This document shows, in pieces, positions 1-9,782 of a stretch of DNA of 35,014 nt (position 1 is the first letter of the stretch; every line of letters begins with the position of its first letter). The notes below the pieces were generated by a model, which was given only the letters and a program-made list of their open reading frames with translations, was not told the DNA's origin and ran no database searches. The stretch is from Planctomycetota bacterium (GTDB lineage: Bacteria; Planctomycetota; PUPC01), in contig PUPC01000321.1 of assembly GCA_003553185.1 (NCBI GenBank), forward strand, positions 1 through 35,014, given 5' to 3'. Position numbers and translations under genes: made by a program.

Positions 1-2
1 AG

Positions 3-401
3 CGAGTCCGGAAGCAGCTCGACGAAATCGACCTGCCGCCCGCCGCCCGGCTCGTCACCTACGGGTACGTCGATTTCATCGACAAGCTGATGGCGGCCGC
101 CGACCTGGCGGTGATGAAGCCCGGCGGCCTGACCAGCAGCGAGTGTCTGGCCGTCGGCCTGCCGATGCTGCTCACAAAACCCATCCCCGGACAGGAAGAG
201 GGGAACTTCGACTTCCTCGTCGAGTGCGGGGCCGCTCTGCCCGCCCGGGAGCCGGACGAGCTGCGGGACGCCCTCGGCCAACTGCTCGCCGACCGGGCCC
301 GCCTGGACCGGATGAGCGCGGCCGCCCGGAATGTCGGCCGCCCCGACGCCGCCCGGGATATCATCGACGCCGCGCTCCGCCTCCGGCCCGACCGCCATTG
401 A
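3..401 (+). CDS. C-terminal part of a GT28/MurG/MGDG-synthase-like glycosyltransferase (5' truncated by window)
   Basis: Frame open from base 3 (RVRKQLDEIDLPPAARLVTYGYVDFIDKLMAAADLAVMKPGGLTSSECLAVGLPMLLTKPIPGQEEGN...); the KPGGLTSSECLAVGLPMLL motif is typical of the UDP-sugar-binding C-terminal domain. Confidence 0.85.
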   Translation, partial: RVRKQLDEIDLPPAARLVTYGYVDFIDKLMAAADLAVMKPGGLTSSECLAVGLPMLLTKPIPGQEEGNFDFLVECGAALPAREPDELRDALGQLLADRARLDRMSAAARNVGRPDAARDIIDAALRLRPDRH

Positions 402-426
402 CACCGTTCATCCCCCGGCCTATGAT
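398..426 (+). promoter_or_regulatory. Predicted sigma70-type promoter (TTGACA-N17-TATGAT) for the M20 peptidase gene
   Basis: TTGACA at 398-403, TATGAT at 421-426, 17 nt spacer; 43 nt upstream of ATG 470. Confidence 0.65.
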
Positions 427-469
427 GCCGCGCACCTTGTAACGCCCCCGATAATCGAAGGAACCCACG

Positions 470-1645
470 ATGCTTTATGACGAAACCGCCGCGCAGAAAT
501 ACCTGATGGAGGTCCTCCCAATCCCGGGCCCGCCCGGCGACGAGAAGCAGGTGGCCGAGTACATCAAGGACCAATGCCGCAAGCTCGGCGTGCCCGACGA
601 CGCGATGGCCTCGGACGCCGCCAACGAGCAGAGCGACTATGGGGGCAACACCGGCAACCTGGCGATCCGGCTCGACGGGAAGCGAGGCGGCCCACGCCGC
701 CTGCTCGCCACCCATATGGACACCGTCCCGCTCGCCGTCGGCAGCCGCCCGCGGATCGAGGGCGACCGCGTGGTCAACGACGCCGAGGGCCGGGCGCTCG
801 GGGCCGACGCCCGGTGCGGGGTAGCCGCACTGCTGCACGCGATCAAGCAGCTCCGGGCGCTGGACGGGGACCATCCGCCGGTCACCGTGCTCATCACCGT
901 GCAGGAGGAAGTCGGGCTGGTCGGCGCCCGGGGGCTCGACGTGTCCATCCTCGGGCCGGAACTGCCCGCGATGGGCTTCGAGTTCGACGGCGCCCGGACC
1001 GATGAATTCTCCTACCGCATCATCGGCACCCAGCGGATGAACATCCGCGTCCAGGGCCGGGCGGCCCACGGCGGACGGCCCCAGCACGGCGTCTCCGCCG
1101 CCGCCATCGAGGCCCTGGCACTCGCCGAACTCGTCGAGAACGGCTGGTTCGGCTACGTCGAGAAGCCGGAGGGCGACGCCCGCACCAACCTCGGCATCCT
1201 CGAGGGCGGCAAGGGCAGCAACGTGGTCATGCCCGACCTGTACGGACTCGCCGAGTTCCGGTCGCACAGCGTCCCGTTCCGCAGCCGGGTGATCGAGGTG
1301 TGGAAAGACGCGTTCCGGCGGGCCGCCGAACGGGTGACGAACGACGAGGGCGAGCCGGGCAGCGTCGAGTTCACCCCGGGGCCGTCCTACGAGCCGTTCG
1401 AGCTGCCGGCCGACTCGCCGACGGTGACGGTCGCACAGGCCGCCGCCCGCCAGTGCGGGATCGACGCCGAACTGGTCACCAACGACGGCGGGACCGACGC
1501 CAACCACCTCGCCGCTAAGGGCATCCCAACCATTACCATCGGCATCGGCGGGTTCCGGTGCCACTCCCCGAGCGAATACGTCGACCTCAACGAGTTCCGG
1601 AACTGCTGCCAACTCGCCGTCACCGTCGCGACCGCAGACGTGTGA
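470..1645 (+). CDS. M20/M25/M40 family metallo-hydrolase (PepT-like peptidase)
   Basis: Motifs LLATHMDTVPLAV, EEVGLVGARGLD, GRAAHGGRPQHGVSAAAIEALA, TNDGGTDANHLAAKGIPTITIGIG; RBS-like GAAGGA upstream. Confidence 0.9.
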   Translation: MLYDETAAQKYLMEVLPIPGPPGDEKQVAEYIKDQCRKLGVPDDAMASDAANEQSDYGGNTGNLAIRLDGKRGGPRRLLATHMDTVPLAVGSRPRIEGDRVVNDAEGRALGADARCGVAALLHAIKQLRALDGDHPPVTVLITVQEEVGLVGARGLDVSILGPELPAMGFEFDGARTDEFSYRIIGTQRMNIRVQGRAAHGGRPQHGVSAAAIEALALAELVENGWFGYVEKPEGDARTNLGILEGGKGSNVVMPDLYGLAEFRSHSVPFRSRVIEVWKDAFRRAAERVTNDEGEPGSVEFTPGPSYEPFELPADSPTVTVAQAAARQCGIDAELVTNDGGTDANHLAAKGIPTITIGIGGFRCHSPSEYVDLNEFRNCCQLAVTVATADV

Positions 1646-1725
1646 ACCGGGGCTGAGAGAAGGGTTTCGCATCGCCCCTTTCCGCCGCGCCCCCTGCGCG
1701 AATGGTCGGCTCCCCCTGCTGGTGA

Positions 1726-1753
1726 TTGACTGCGTACACGTCGGGGATAGAAT
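1726..1753 (+). promoter_or_regulatory. Predicted promoter TTGACT-N16-TAGAAT
   Basis: TTGACT 1726-1731, TAGAAT 1748-1753; 23 nt upstream of GTG 1777. Confidence 0.55.
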
Positions 1754-1776
1754 GGAGCGTGGAGGGTATTTGGCCA

Positions 1777-4700
1777 GTGAAAGTATTGGCAGCCATCATC
1801 GCGGGTTGCTTTCTGGCGTGCGCCGGCGCCGCTCAGGCGGGCGCGGCGGACCGGCCGGAGGCCCTGTATGTCCATATTTTCCGAGATGCCGACGAGGCGC
1901 TCGACCGGCTGGACCGGCTGGCGGACGCGGGCGAATGGGAGCAGGCGGCCGAGGCGGCCCAGGAGTACATCGAGGACGCCGACGGGCTGTTCCAAACGGA
2001 GCCGGGCCGATACATCTCCTTTGCCGAGGCGGTCCAACGCCGCGTCTTCGCCTGGCCGGACGATGGAATCCGCGCCTATCGCGAACTGTACGATGATGCC
2101 GCCCGACGGCACTACGAGGCGGCTCTGGACCGCCGAAGCGTCGTCGAGCTCTCCCGCCTGATCCGGCGGTACCTGCCCACCACATACGGGCCACAGGCGC
2201 TTGCCGCCCGGGCCGAACTCCGCGCCCAGCGGGGCGAACTCCGCGCCGCTCTCCGGGATGTCCGATTCCTCCGCCAACTCGAGCACCGGACCGACCTGCC
2301 GGACGAGCCCCTCGAGGCCAAGGAGACGGCCCTGCGCCGGGCGCTCCGGCCGCCGGAAGCCCGGCTGGAACCGTCGGCCGAACACGTCGCCGGGGTGGGC
2401 CGTGACGCCCGGCGGACGGGGCTGTATCCGCAGACCTATCGGATGGGCGTCCGACAGTGGTCGGCCCCCATTCACCAGGCGGACGTGGACGAGAGCTTCG
2501 CCCGCGGCCTCCGCGAGAAGGGCCGACGCGCGCCGAGGCCGAACCACGCAGCGGTCGTCGGCGACCTGGCGTTCATACAGACGTCCCGGCACATCGCCGC
2601 GATTGACCTGGAGTCTGGAGAACCCGCCTGGCAGTGGCCGGAGGAGCCCGACGGGCCGGATCGACGAAATCTACGGGATGCCATGTACGCCCCGTACGCG
2701 ACATCGGACCGCGTCTTCGCCGTAATCGACGAGGGGCTCGTCGCCCTCTCGCACGAGGGCAGAGAACTGTGGTCCCTGGACCGAATCGTCCGGGGGGACG
2801 AGCCCCGGGCCGAAGACGGAGAGGACCCGCCGCCCCCGCCGGAGGTGTTCGCCAACTCGTTGGCGGTGGAGGGCGACAAGCTGTTCGTGTTGGCGACCGC
2901 GGCTCGACAGGAGTCCGAGGCCTACGCCGTCGCGTTCCATATCCCCGACGGGACGCGGCTCTGGCAGCGCCGGCTGTGCTCGCAGGTGTTTCGCGGCGTG
3001 CTCGGCCGGGGCCGCCACCCCGCACCGCCGGCCGTTCACCAGGGCGTCGTTTACATCTCGACCAACCTCGGGGCGGCGGCGGCGATCGAGGCGGCGACGG
3101 GAGAGGTCCGGTGGCTGACCGAATATCCGGCGTTCTCGCCCGAGCGGCGCCGGGCGGCTCTCCTGGCCGACGACTCCTGGGAGAACAACCCGCCCGTCAT
3201 CAGCGACGGGCAGTTGCTCATCGCCCCGCAGGATTCTGACCACCTGATCGCCCTGGACACGGACGACGGGCGGGTGCGGTGGAAGGCGCCGCGACTGGGG
3301 ATGCGCTACCTCGCCGGCTCGGACGGACGGGCGGCATTCGTGGCCGGCGACACCGACGCGGCGGCCGTCGACGTCGAATCGGGCAAGCTGCTGTGGACCG
3401 CCGAACTCGACGCCCCCGCCGTCGCCCGCCCGACGCTCGCCGGAGATGAACTGGTCGTGCCCACCCGCCGCTCGCTCCTGACACTGAATACCGACGCGGG
3501 GACTCGCTCCTGGCGATATCGGCTGGACGAACCCGCCGAGCGCGGAAACGTGACCCTGGCGGGCGACCGGCTGCTCCTGGTCTCGACCGACCGGATCGAC
3601 CGGTACGGCCCGGTCTCCGCCGTCGAGGGCGACTCGGCACGGGCGCTCGTCCGCCGGGCACAGCGCCACGACCGCCTGGGCGACCTGCAGACGGCCCTCG
3701 AGACGTACCGGGCCGCTCTCGACGCTCCCGATGTCGGCCCGGAGGGCGGCGACCTGCGCCGCCGCATCGCCCGCCTGAGAGCGGACGCATATCGGCGGCT
3801 CGGCGAGGAGCATCTGGCCGAGGACCTAACCGAGCGGGCGGCGGATGCATTCCGGGCGGCCGTCGAGCACGCCCCGTCCGACGAGCTCGCCGCACGGGCC
3901 GGCTTCCGGCTCGCCGCGACCCTGGAAGCACAGGAGGAATGGGCCGAGGCGGTGGCCCGATACCAGCATCTCATCGAGCAGGCGCGCGGCGAACCGGTGA
4001 CGCTGGACGGGATCGAGATTCCCGCCGAGATCGCCGCCGAGGTGCGCATCGCGAGCATCATCGACCGGCACGGCCCCGGCCCGTACGGTGAGCTCGAGGC
4101 GGCCGCCGCCGACCTGTGGGAACGAGCAGAAGCGGCCCCCGAGGCCGAGCGGCCGGCGCTCCTCCTCCTGCTGGCGTCGCAATACCCGAACAGCTCGTTG
4201 GCTACACAGGCGCGAGACGCGCTCGATGCGACGGACCGGGCGGACAACGCCCGTCTGCACCGGGTGTGGCGTACCGCGTTCGACTCGTCCCGGAGCTCGC
4301 CCGTCGTGCTCGACGGGGGCAAGTACCGGGTGGACGACGAGCCGGTTGCCCTTTTCGCCGTTCGCAACAGCGAGCGGTTCCCCTCGTTCGTCTGGAACAC
4401 CGTCGAGGCCCGCCGAGTCTCGGATGGCCGGGTGTTGTGGCGGACCTGGGTGGGCGAGTCGGCGTCCACCGCCCGGGTCGTCGACGGGACCGTGGTCATC
4501 CACGGCAGCCACAACATCAGCGTTCTCGACGGGGCGACCGGCCTGACCCGGTGGACCTACGGCCCTCGGCCGGAGGCGGACGATCCGGGCGAGCTGCCGA
4601 TCAGACGGCGCGACCTGGACCGAATCCGGGGCACCGCCGTGGGGGCGGACATGATCCTGGCGGCTCGGGCGTCGGGCGAGATTTTCGCGATGAACATCGA

Positions 4701-6378
4701 GACCGGCGAGCAGGTTTGGGACCGGAAGCTCGAGGGGCACGTGCTCGCTGGGTCGATCCGGTTCGACGGCGAGGCGTTCGTCGTGTGCAGCGAAACCCCC
4801 GGCGCCGTGTACCGAGTCGACCCCCGGACCGGCGAGCAGATCGCCCGGATGAGCTTCGACCGGCGCGACGACCGGCTGACATCGGTCCCCGCCTGGCAGC
4901 AGGAGGCACGCCGGCTGGCCGTGGTCGTCGGCAACCACCAGGTCCGCAACATCGACCTGCGACGCGAAGAGACGCTCTGGTCGGTGGACAGCGAGCACGC
5001 CATCGGACGGGTGGTCGCCGGCCCCGACGAGCGGCACGTGCTCATCCTGCCCAGCCGGTGGGCGTTCGGCGGCAAGGTGAAATGCATCGACGCGACCACC
5101 GGAGAGGTCCTGTGGTCGGCCGAGGCCCTGACCAAGGACCCCGACGCCGTCTATGTCGGCCGGCGGCTGATGCTCAGCGTGCGGGACAACAACGGGCCGG
5201 TGCTGATCGCCCAGCGGCTGAGCGACGGCGAGCGGACGTGGGAACGGCGGCTGCGGCGGGTCGGCTCCGGCGACACGATCGTCGGATGGGGCGAATTCGT
5301 CGTGGTCAGCGGCCTGTCGACCGACTGGTTCCGACCGCACGGCGAGGCGTCCCTGATCCGAAAGGCCGACGGTGTCGTCGCACGCTCGCTGGAACGGGAA
5401 GCCGGCGGGTTTACCACCGTGCGGGTCGTCGACGACACGCTGGTACTGTGTTCGAGGCGCGGCTCGGAGGCCTATCGGATGACGACCGACGGGGAGTTGT
5501 TCCGCAGGGCCGCCGCCCGACTGGCCGATGACGGCGAGCACGACGTCGGCGACATGGCCGGCCGGCTGTCGGCAGCGGGCCGCCACCGGGCGGCGATGGA
5601 CCGGCTCGACCGGGCACTGATGGCGGAGGCGGTCGAACCCGAGCGGTTCGCACGGCTGCACGACCGGCTGGCGGCGATCCGCGAGACGCTGGCGGAGCAG
5701 AGCCGGGCAGTGTATCACGCACCGCGGACCGCCCGGCCGCCGGAGCTCGACGGCCGGCTCACCGACGACTGGCGGTTCGACCGGGCCGCCGTCCTGGACC
5801 AGCCCCGGAATATCGAGCGCATCCAGTCCGAAATCCACCCCGGACGGTTCTGGCACGGACCCAACGACCTGTCGGCCATCCTATACGTGATGTGGGATGC
5901 CGAGAACCTTTACCTGGCGGTTGACGTTCATGATGATGTGCAGGTCCCGCACGACTTCGACGCCGACGAGTGGGAGGGCGATTGCCTGATGGTCGGCATC
6001 GACCCCGACCACACCGGCGGGTACCGGTATAGCGGGAACCACACCGTGTTCTGGCTGGCACTCGCTGCCAAGCCGAGAGAGGACGAAGAAGACCGCGACG
6101 ACCGGGAACGCCTGGGCGGGCAGCACCGCATCCAGATCAAGGAGGACGAGTCGGGCACCATCTACGAGCTCTCGCTCCCGTGGGAGGACCTCGGCGTGCA
6201 GAACCCACAGCCCGGCCGGCGCATCGGACTGAACATACTGGTCATCGACGACGATCAGACCGGGCAGTTGAAGGCCGCGAGCTGGACGCCCGGGCTGACC
6301 CAGAACCTGAACAAGGACATGATGTTTGAAGGGATCGTGCCCGAACTGTTCGGCACCGTGATCCTCGAAGGACCCTGA
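1777..6378 (+). CDS. Very large secreted PQQ-binding-like beta-propeller protein with TPR-like helical segments and a C-terminal CBM9/DOMON-like domain
   Basis: GTG 1777 gives a signal peptide (VKVLAAIIAGCFLACAGAAQAGA); repeated propeller motifs (AIDLESGEPAWQWP, AAIEAATGEVRWLTEY, ALDTDDGRVRWKAP, VLDGATGLTRWTYG, AMNIETGEQVWDRK, CIDATTGEVLWSAE); C-terminus PPELDGRLTDDWRFDRA...LYVMWDAENLYLAVDVHDD is CBM9-like. The listed TTG 1726 start falls in the predicted -35 box. Confidence 0.85.
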   Translation: MKVLAAIIAGCFLACAGAAQAGAADRPEALYVHIFRDADEALDRLDRLADAGEWEQAAEAAQEYIEDADGLFQTEPGRYISFAEAVQRRVFAWPDDGIRAYRELYDDAARRHYEAALDRRSVVELSRLIRRYLPTTYGPQALAARAELRAQRGELRAALRDVRFLRQLEHRTDLPDEPLEAKETALRRALRPPEARLEPSAEHVAGVGRDARRTGLYPQTYRMGVRQWSAPIHQADVDESFARGLREKGRRAPRPNHAAVVGDLAFIQTSRHIAAIDLESGEPAWQWPEEPDGPDRRNLRDAMYAPYATSDRVFAVIDEGLVALSHEGRELWSLDRIVRGDEPRAEDGEDPPPPPEVFANSLAVEGDKLFVLATAARQESEAYAVAFHIPDGTRLWQRRLCSQVFRGVLGRGRHPAPPAVHQGVVYISTNLGAAAAIEAATGEVRWLTEYPAFSPERRRAALLADDSWENNPPVISDGQLLIAPQDSDHLIALDTDDGRVRWKAPRLGMRYLAGSDGRAAFVAGDTDAAAVDVESGKLLWTAELDAPAVARPTLAGDELVVPTRRSLLTLNTDAGTRSWRYRLDEPAERGNVTLAGDRLLLVSTDRIDRYGPVSAVEGDSARALVRRAQRHDRLGDLQTALETYRAALDAPDVGPEGGDLRRRIARLRADAYRRLGEEHLAEDLTERAADAFRAAVEHAPSDELAARAGFRLAATLEAQEEWAEAVARYQHLIEQARGEPVTLDGIEIPAEIAAEVRIASIIDRHGPGPYGELEAAAADLWERAEAAPEAERPALLLLLASQYPNSSLATQARDALDATDRADNARLHRVWRTAFDSSRSSPVVLDGGKYRVDDEPVALFAVRNSERFPSFVWNTVEARRVSDGRVLWRTWVGESASTARVVDGTVVIHGSHNISVLDGATGLTRWTYGPRPEADDPGELPIRRRDLDRIRGTAVGADMILAARASGEIFAMNIETGEQVWDRKLEGHVLAGSIRFDGEAFVVCSETPGAVYRVDPRTGEQIARMSFDRRDDRLTSVPAWQQEARRLAVVVGNHQVRNIDLRREETLWSVDSEHAIGRVVAGPDERHVLILPSRWAFGGKVKCIDATTGEVLWSAEALTKDPDAVYVGRRLMLSVRDNNGPVLIAQRLSDGERTWERRLRRVGSGDTIVGWGEFVVVSGLSTDWFRPHGEASLIRKADGVVARSLEREAGGFTTVRVVDDTLVLCSRRGSEAYRMTTDGELFRRAAARLADDGEHDVGDMAGRLSAAGRHRAAMDRLDRALMAEAVEPERFARLHDRLAAIRETLAEQSRAVYHAPRTARPPELDGRLTDDWRFDRAAVLDQPRNIERIQSEIHPGRFWHGPNDLSAILYVMWDAENLYLAVDVHDDVQVPHDFDADEWEGDCLMVGIDPDHTGGYRYSGNHTVFWLALAAKPREDEEDRDDRERLGGQHRIQIKEDESGTIYELSLPWEDLGVQNPQPGRRIGLNILVIDDDQTGQLKAASWTPGLTQNLNKDMMFEGIVPELFGTVILEGP

Positions 6379-6381
6379 CCA

Positions 6382-8568
6382 ATGATGACACGAAAACTAT
6401 GCTGGATGACCGCATTTCTCCTGGCCGCCGCATGCACGGCCACGGCAGCCGCCGACGAGGCGGCGCCGCACCGCGAACAGATCGACGGGGCCGTGCAGCA
6501 GCTCGATGAGCTGTCGGCCGACGACGACGCGGTCTGGGCCCACGCCGCCACCCTCCGGTCGGTGGGCGACGAGGGGCTGGCCGCGCTCCGCGAGGCGGCG
6601 GCCGAAGCCGACAGCGGGGCGGCCCGCCTGGCACTGGGATGGGCGCTGCTCTCGCTGCGAGAGCTGGACGCGGGGATCGAACTGCTGGCGTCGGTCGTGA
6701 TGAGCGACGAGCCGCTCGAGGCACGCCTGGCCGCCGCACGTATTCTGGGCGACCGGGGGCGGCACACGGCCGAGGTCGAAATCACGGACCTGCTGGACAA
6801 GGCCGAGGACGACCGGCTCCGCGTCGCACTGGCCCGATCGCTGATGCGGGCCGCGACCACCGAGCAGGCCCAGGCGAAGGCGGTGACCTCGCTGGTCCGA
6901 GTCGTCCGATCCGACCGGGACGTGGCCCGTGCCGACGCCGCACTCGCCCTGGCCGAGCTGGACGACTTCCGGGACCCGGTCCCGGAGGTGCTGGCCGGGC
7001 TGGCCGACAAGCCGACCGACCGCGGGCGGCTCGCCCAGAAGCTGCTCGAGCTCCAACGGCTCTCGCAGTTGATGCTGCGCGAGAAGGAATACACGGGCAG
7101 TCTGGGCAACCCCCTGCTCGAGGAGATCAAGTCGATGATTATGGAGTACCACATCGACCCACCGGCCGAGGAGGCGCCGCTGGTGGACGCCGCCGCACGG
7201 GGGATGACCGAGTCGCTGCACGCGACCGACCCGTTCTCGGACTACCTCAGCCCCGATCGTTGGGAGGCGTTCCGCGACCAGATCAGCGGGACGTACGGCG
7301 GCATCGGAGCACACGTCCGGTTCCTCAAGGACCCCGAGACCGGCGAGGACGCCTTCACCTGCGTCAAGCCGATCTACTCCGGTCCCGCCTACGAGGCCGG
7401 CCTGCGGGCGTACGACCAGTTCCTCGAGATCGACGGCGAGCAGGTCGAGGGCAAATCCCAGGCCGAACTGACCGACCTCCTGCGCGGGGCGCCGGGCAGC
7501 GTGGTGACGTGCAAGGTCCGCAGGATCGGGCTGGAAGAGGACAAGATTCTGGACCTCGAGATCGTCCGCCAGCCCGTGTCGGTCTCCTTGGTCCGCCACG
7601 AGCTCCTGCCCGGCGGGATCGGCTATCTGCGGCTCGAGAACTTCGGCGACCGGAGCGCCGACGAGGTCGAGACCGCGCTGCGGGCGCTGGGCGAAGAGGG
7701 AATGAACGCGCTGATCTTCGACGTGCGCCAGAACCCCGGCGGCCTGCTGCTCGCCGCACGGGACATCGCCGACAAGTTCCTCACCGAGGATAAACTGATC
7801 ACCTACAGCGAGGGGCGGAACCCCGATATCGCGCCGCGGAAAGACCTCCGAACCACCGCTGAAGCCACCCACCCCAACGTCCCGATGGTCACCCTGGTTG
7901 ACGGGGCGTCGGGCAGCGCATCCGAGCTGGTCGCGGGCGCCCTGCAGGACCACAAGCGGGCGACCCTGGTCGGCGAACGGACCTACGGCAAGGGCAGCGT
8001 CCAGCAACTGATGCAGCTGGACGCGACCGGGCGACAGGCGGCACTGAAGCTGACCATCGCCAAGTACTATCTGCCCAGCGGCCGGAGCATACACCGAACG
8101 CCCGACAACCGGGGCGGCGTCATCCCCGACATCGAACTCTCGCCCGAACAGCCGTGGGAAGAAGGGCTGTTCGAGCGGTTCCGGGCGGCCGGCGACTTCC
8201 AGCGATACTCGCTCCGCCACTGGCCCGAACATAAAGAGGTGCTGATGGAACTGGCCGAGTTCGACCACCTGGACCACACCAGGTACCCCGGCTTCGACGA
8301 ATGGTTCGATGAGCTGAAGGTCAAGACGGACAAGGATACCGCCCGGCGGCTGCTCCGCCAGTGGCTGAGGGTCCTGACCGCCGACGAACTCGGCCGCGAC
8401 TGGGCCGGCGACCTGCAGGAGGACAACCAGTACCAGCGGGCGGTGTACGAGGCGGCAATGCGGCTGGAAGACTTCGACCCCCGGTCGGTCCCCCGGTTCC
8501 GACCGTTCATCGACGAGATCGAGCGACGGCGGGAACGCAAGGCGGAGAAGCAAGAAAAGGAAGAATAA
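6382..8568 (+). CDS. S41 family C-terminal-processing peptidase with N-terminal HEAT-like repeats and a PDZ domain
   Basis: Signal peptide; alpha-helical HEAT-like N-terminus; PDZ (GPAYEAGLRAYDQFLEIDGEQVEGKS); S41 core VDGASGSASELVAGALQDHKRATLVGERTYGKGSVQQLM with Ser and Lys catalytic residues. Confidence 0.9.
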   Translation: MMTRKLCWMTAFLLAAACTATAAADEAAPHREQIDGAVQQLDELSADDDAVWAHAATLRSVGDEGLAALREAAAEADSGAARLALGWALLSLRELDAGIELLASVVMSDEPLEARLAAARILGDRGRHTAEVEITDLLDKAEDDRLRVALARSLMRAATTEQAQAKAVTSLVRVVRSDRDVARADAALALAELDDFRDPVPEVLAGLADKPTDRGRLAQKLLELQRLSQLMLREKEYTGSLGNPLLEEIKSMIMEYHIDPPAEEAPLVDAAARGMTESLHATDPFSDYLSPDRWEAFRDQISGTYGGIGAHVRFLKDPETGEDAFTCVKPIYSGPAYEAGLRAYDQFLEIDGEQVEGKSQAELTDLLRGAPGSVVTCKVRRIGLEEDKILDLEIVRQPVSVSLVRHELLPGGIGYLRLENFGDRSADEVETALRALGEEGMNALIFDVRQNPGGLLLAARDIADKFLTEDKLITYSEGRNPDIAPRKDLRTTAEATHPNVPMVTLVDGASGSASELVAGALQDHKRATLVGERTYGKGSVQQLMQLDATGRQAALKLTIAKYYLPSGRSIHRTPDNRGGVIPDIELSPEQPWEEGLFERFRAAGDFQRYSLRHWPEHKEVLMELAEFDHLDHTRYPGFDEWFDELKVKTDKDTARRLLRQWLRVLTADELGRDWAGDLQEDNQYQRAVYEAAMRLEDFDPRSVPRFRPFIDEIERRRERKAEKQEKEE

Positions 8569-8595
8569 CCGCCTGCCGTCCGGCCCCTCAAGCCG

Positions 8596-9054
8596 TCATC
8601 TCCGGGATGGGTCCACCACGTCCCCCACGTCGGGCGCGTCGATCCCCTCGATCAACGGGTCCCCGTTTTCCAGGACCGGCGCTCGCACGGTGTCACCGTT
8701 CGGCGAAATGGTGATGGGGATGACATCGCCCGGCTGAGCCGGAAAAGATGCCGCGCCCGTCTCAACGACGCCCGCCTCCAGCGCCCAGTTCACCGAGAAC
8801 AGGACACCGTGATAGGAATAGGGTGCGACCGGGGCATCGAAGCGGAACTCGCCGCCGCCCGTCTCCGGGGTGGCTTCCAGGCGATGTGACCGGACGGCCC
8901 GGCAATCGCGGCCCTTCCCGTCGGCGTACCACACCAGCCGGACCTCGATTTCCGGCCCCGGCTCGTCCACCATCCACAGGACCTTGCCCGCGATGGGGGC
9001 GCCGGGGTTGAAGCGGGTCTGGCCGCCGTAAGTGCCCAGCTTGATGACGCTCAT
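8596..9054 (-). CDS. Small arrestin-like beta-sandwich protein (predicted)
   Basis: MSVIKLGTYGGQTRFNPGAPIAGKVLWMVDEPGPEIEVRLVWYADGKGRDC...FRFDAPVAPYSYHGVLFSVNWALEAGVV; start overlaps the upstream stop (ATGA). Fold call is by motif resemblance. Confidence 0.7.
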   Translation of the reverse strand: MSVIKLGTYGGQTRFNPGAPIAGKVLWMVDEPGPEIEVRLVWYADGKGRDCRAVRSHRLEATPETGGGEFRFDAPVAPYSYHGVLFSVNWALEAGVVETGAASFPAQPGDVIPITISPNGDTVRAPVLENGDPLIEGIDAPDVGDVVDPSRR

Positions 9055-9782
9055 TCGGCCGGTTCCTCCGCTGGTTCGGGCAAAATGACGAACGGGAACA
9101 CGAGGTTGAGGTTCGGCCGGCGCTTGATATCGCCGTGTACCCGGATACGCCACACGATCCGGTTTCGCCCGGCCTCGAACGAATGCATCAGCCCGGCCGG
9201 CACGGCGGCGGTCGCCGCCCCGGCCGCTATCCGCCGCGGGTCGGTCACCTCTGCGATGGGCACCTTCGCGAACACGTTGGCGTGTGGCCGGCTGCCCGCG
9301 TCCACCGACTCCTCCCGGCCCTCCAGCCAGACGGACAGCGAGCGGAACCGGCTCACCGTTCGGCGGAATCGCCATCGCAGGTGGAACGACTCGCCGCCCC
9401 GGACAGCACCGCGGCTGGCCACCAGGCGCGGGCGAGGGTTCGCCAGGCCGATCAGGCGGCCGAGTATGTGTGGGAAGGGCGGGATGCTGATCGCGAGGAG
9501 GGCGGCCGCCCAGACCACCCAGAGCAACGACCGCTGGGTCGCGAGCACCACGAGCGCGGTGGCCAGGGCCAACAGAAAGCCCGCGGTCGTAATGATCCCC
9601 CAGGTGGACTCGCCGAGCCGGAGACGCGGGGCACGAAGCACGACCTCACCGTCGTCGGCACGGTGCGCGGGGAGGCCGGTCGCGGGCGAGGCGGGCACGG
9701 TCTCGCCCTGATCGCGTTTATCCCGTCGCAGCCAGGCGCGAATCCGGGCCAACAGGGGGCCGGCTTCTGAACGAGTGTTCAC
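9051..9782 (-). CDS. Membrane-anchored arrestin-like domain protein (predicted)
   Basis: Two TM segments (WGIITTAGFLLALATALVVLA, LLWVVWAAALLAISIPPF) then RGGESFHLRWRF...LSVWLEGREES...VPAGLMHSFEAGRNRIVWRIRVHGDIKRRPNLNLVFPFVILP; GTG start overlaps the radical SAM stop. Confidence 0.75.
   Translation of the reverse strand: MNTRSEAGPLLARIRAWLRRDKRDQGETVPASPATGLPAHRADDGEVVLRAPRLRLGESTWGIITTAGFLLALATALVVLATQRSLLWVVWAAALLAISIPPFPHILGRLIGLANPRPRLVASRGAVRGGESFHLRWRFRRTVSRFRSLSVWLEGREESVDAGSRPHANVFAKVPIAEVTDPRRIAAGAATAAVPAGLMHSFEAGRNRIVWRIRVHGDIKRRPNLNLVFPFVILPEPAEEPAE

Noticed and set aside
59-1672. Long minus-strand ORF (537 aa) and similar antisense ORFs (3826-5856, 6397-8553, 13740-15683, 16105-18228, plus-strand 11430-13496)
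   Set aside because: All lie opposite genes with clear family motifs; sequences are low-complexity G/A/R/V/D-rich, as expected for antisense frames of GC-rich codons. No recognisable domains.
1726-1776. TTG 1726 as the start of the beta-propeller gene
   Set aside because: It overlaps the predicted -35 box; GTG 1777 gives a clean signal peptide.
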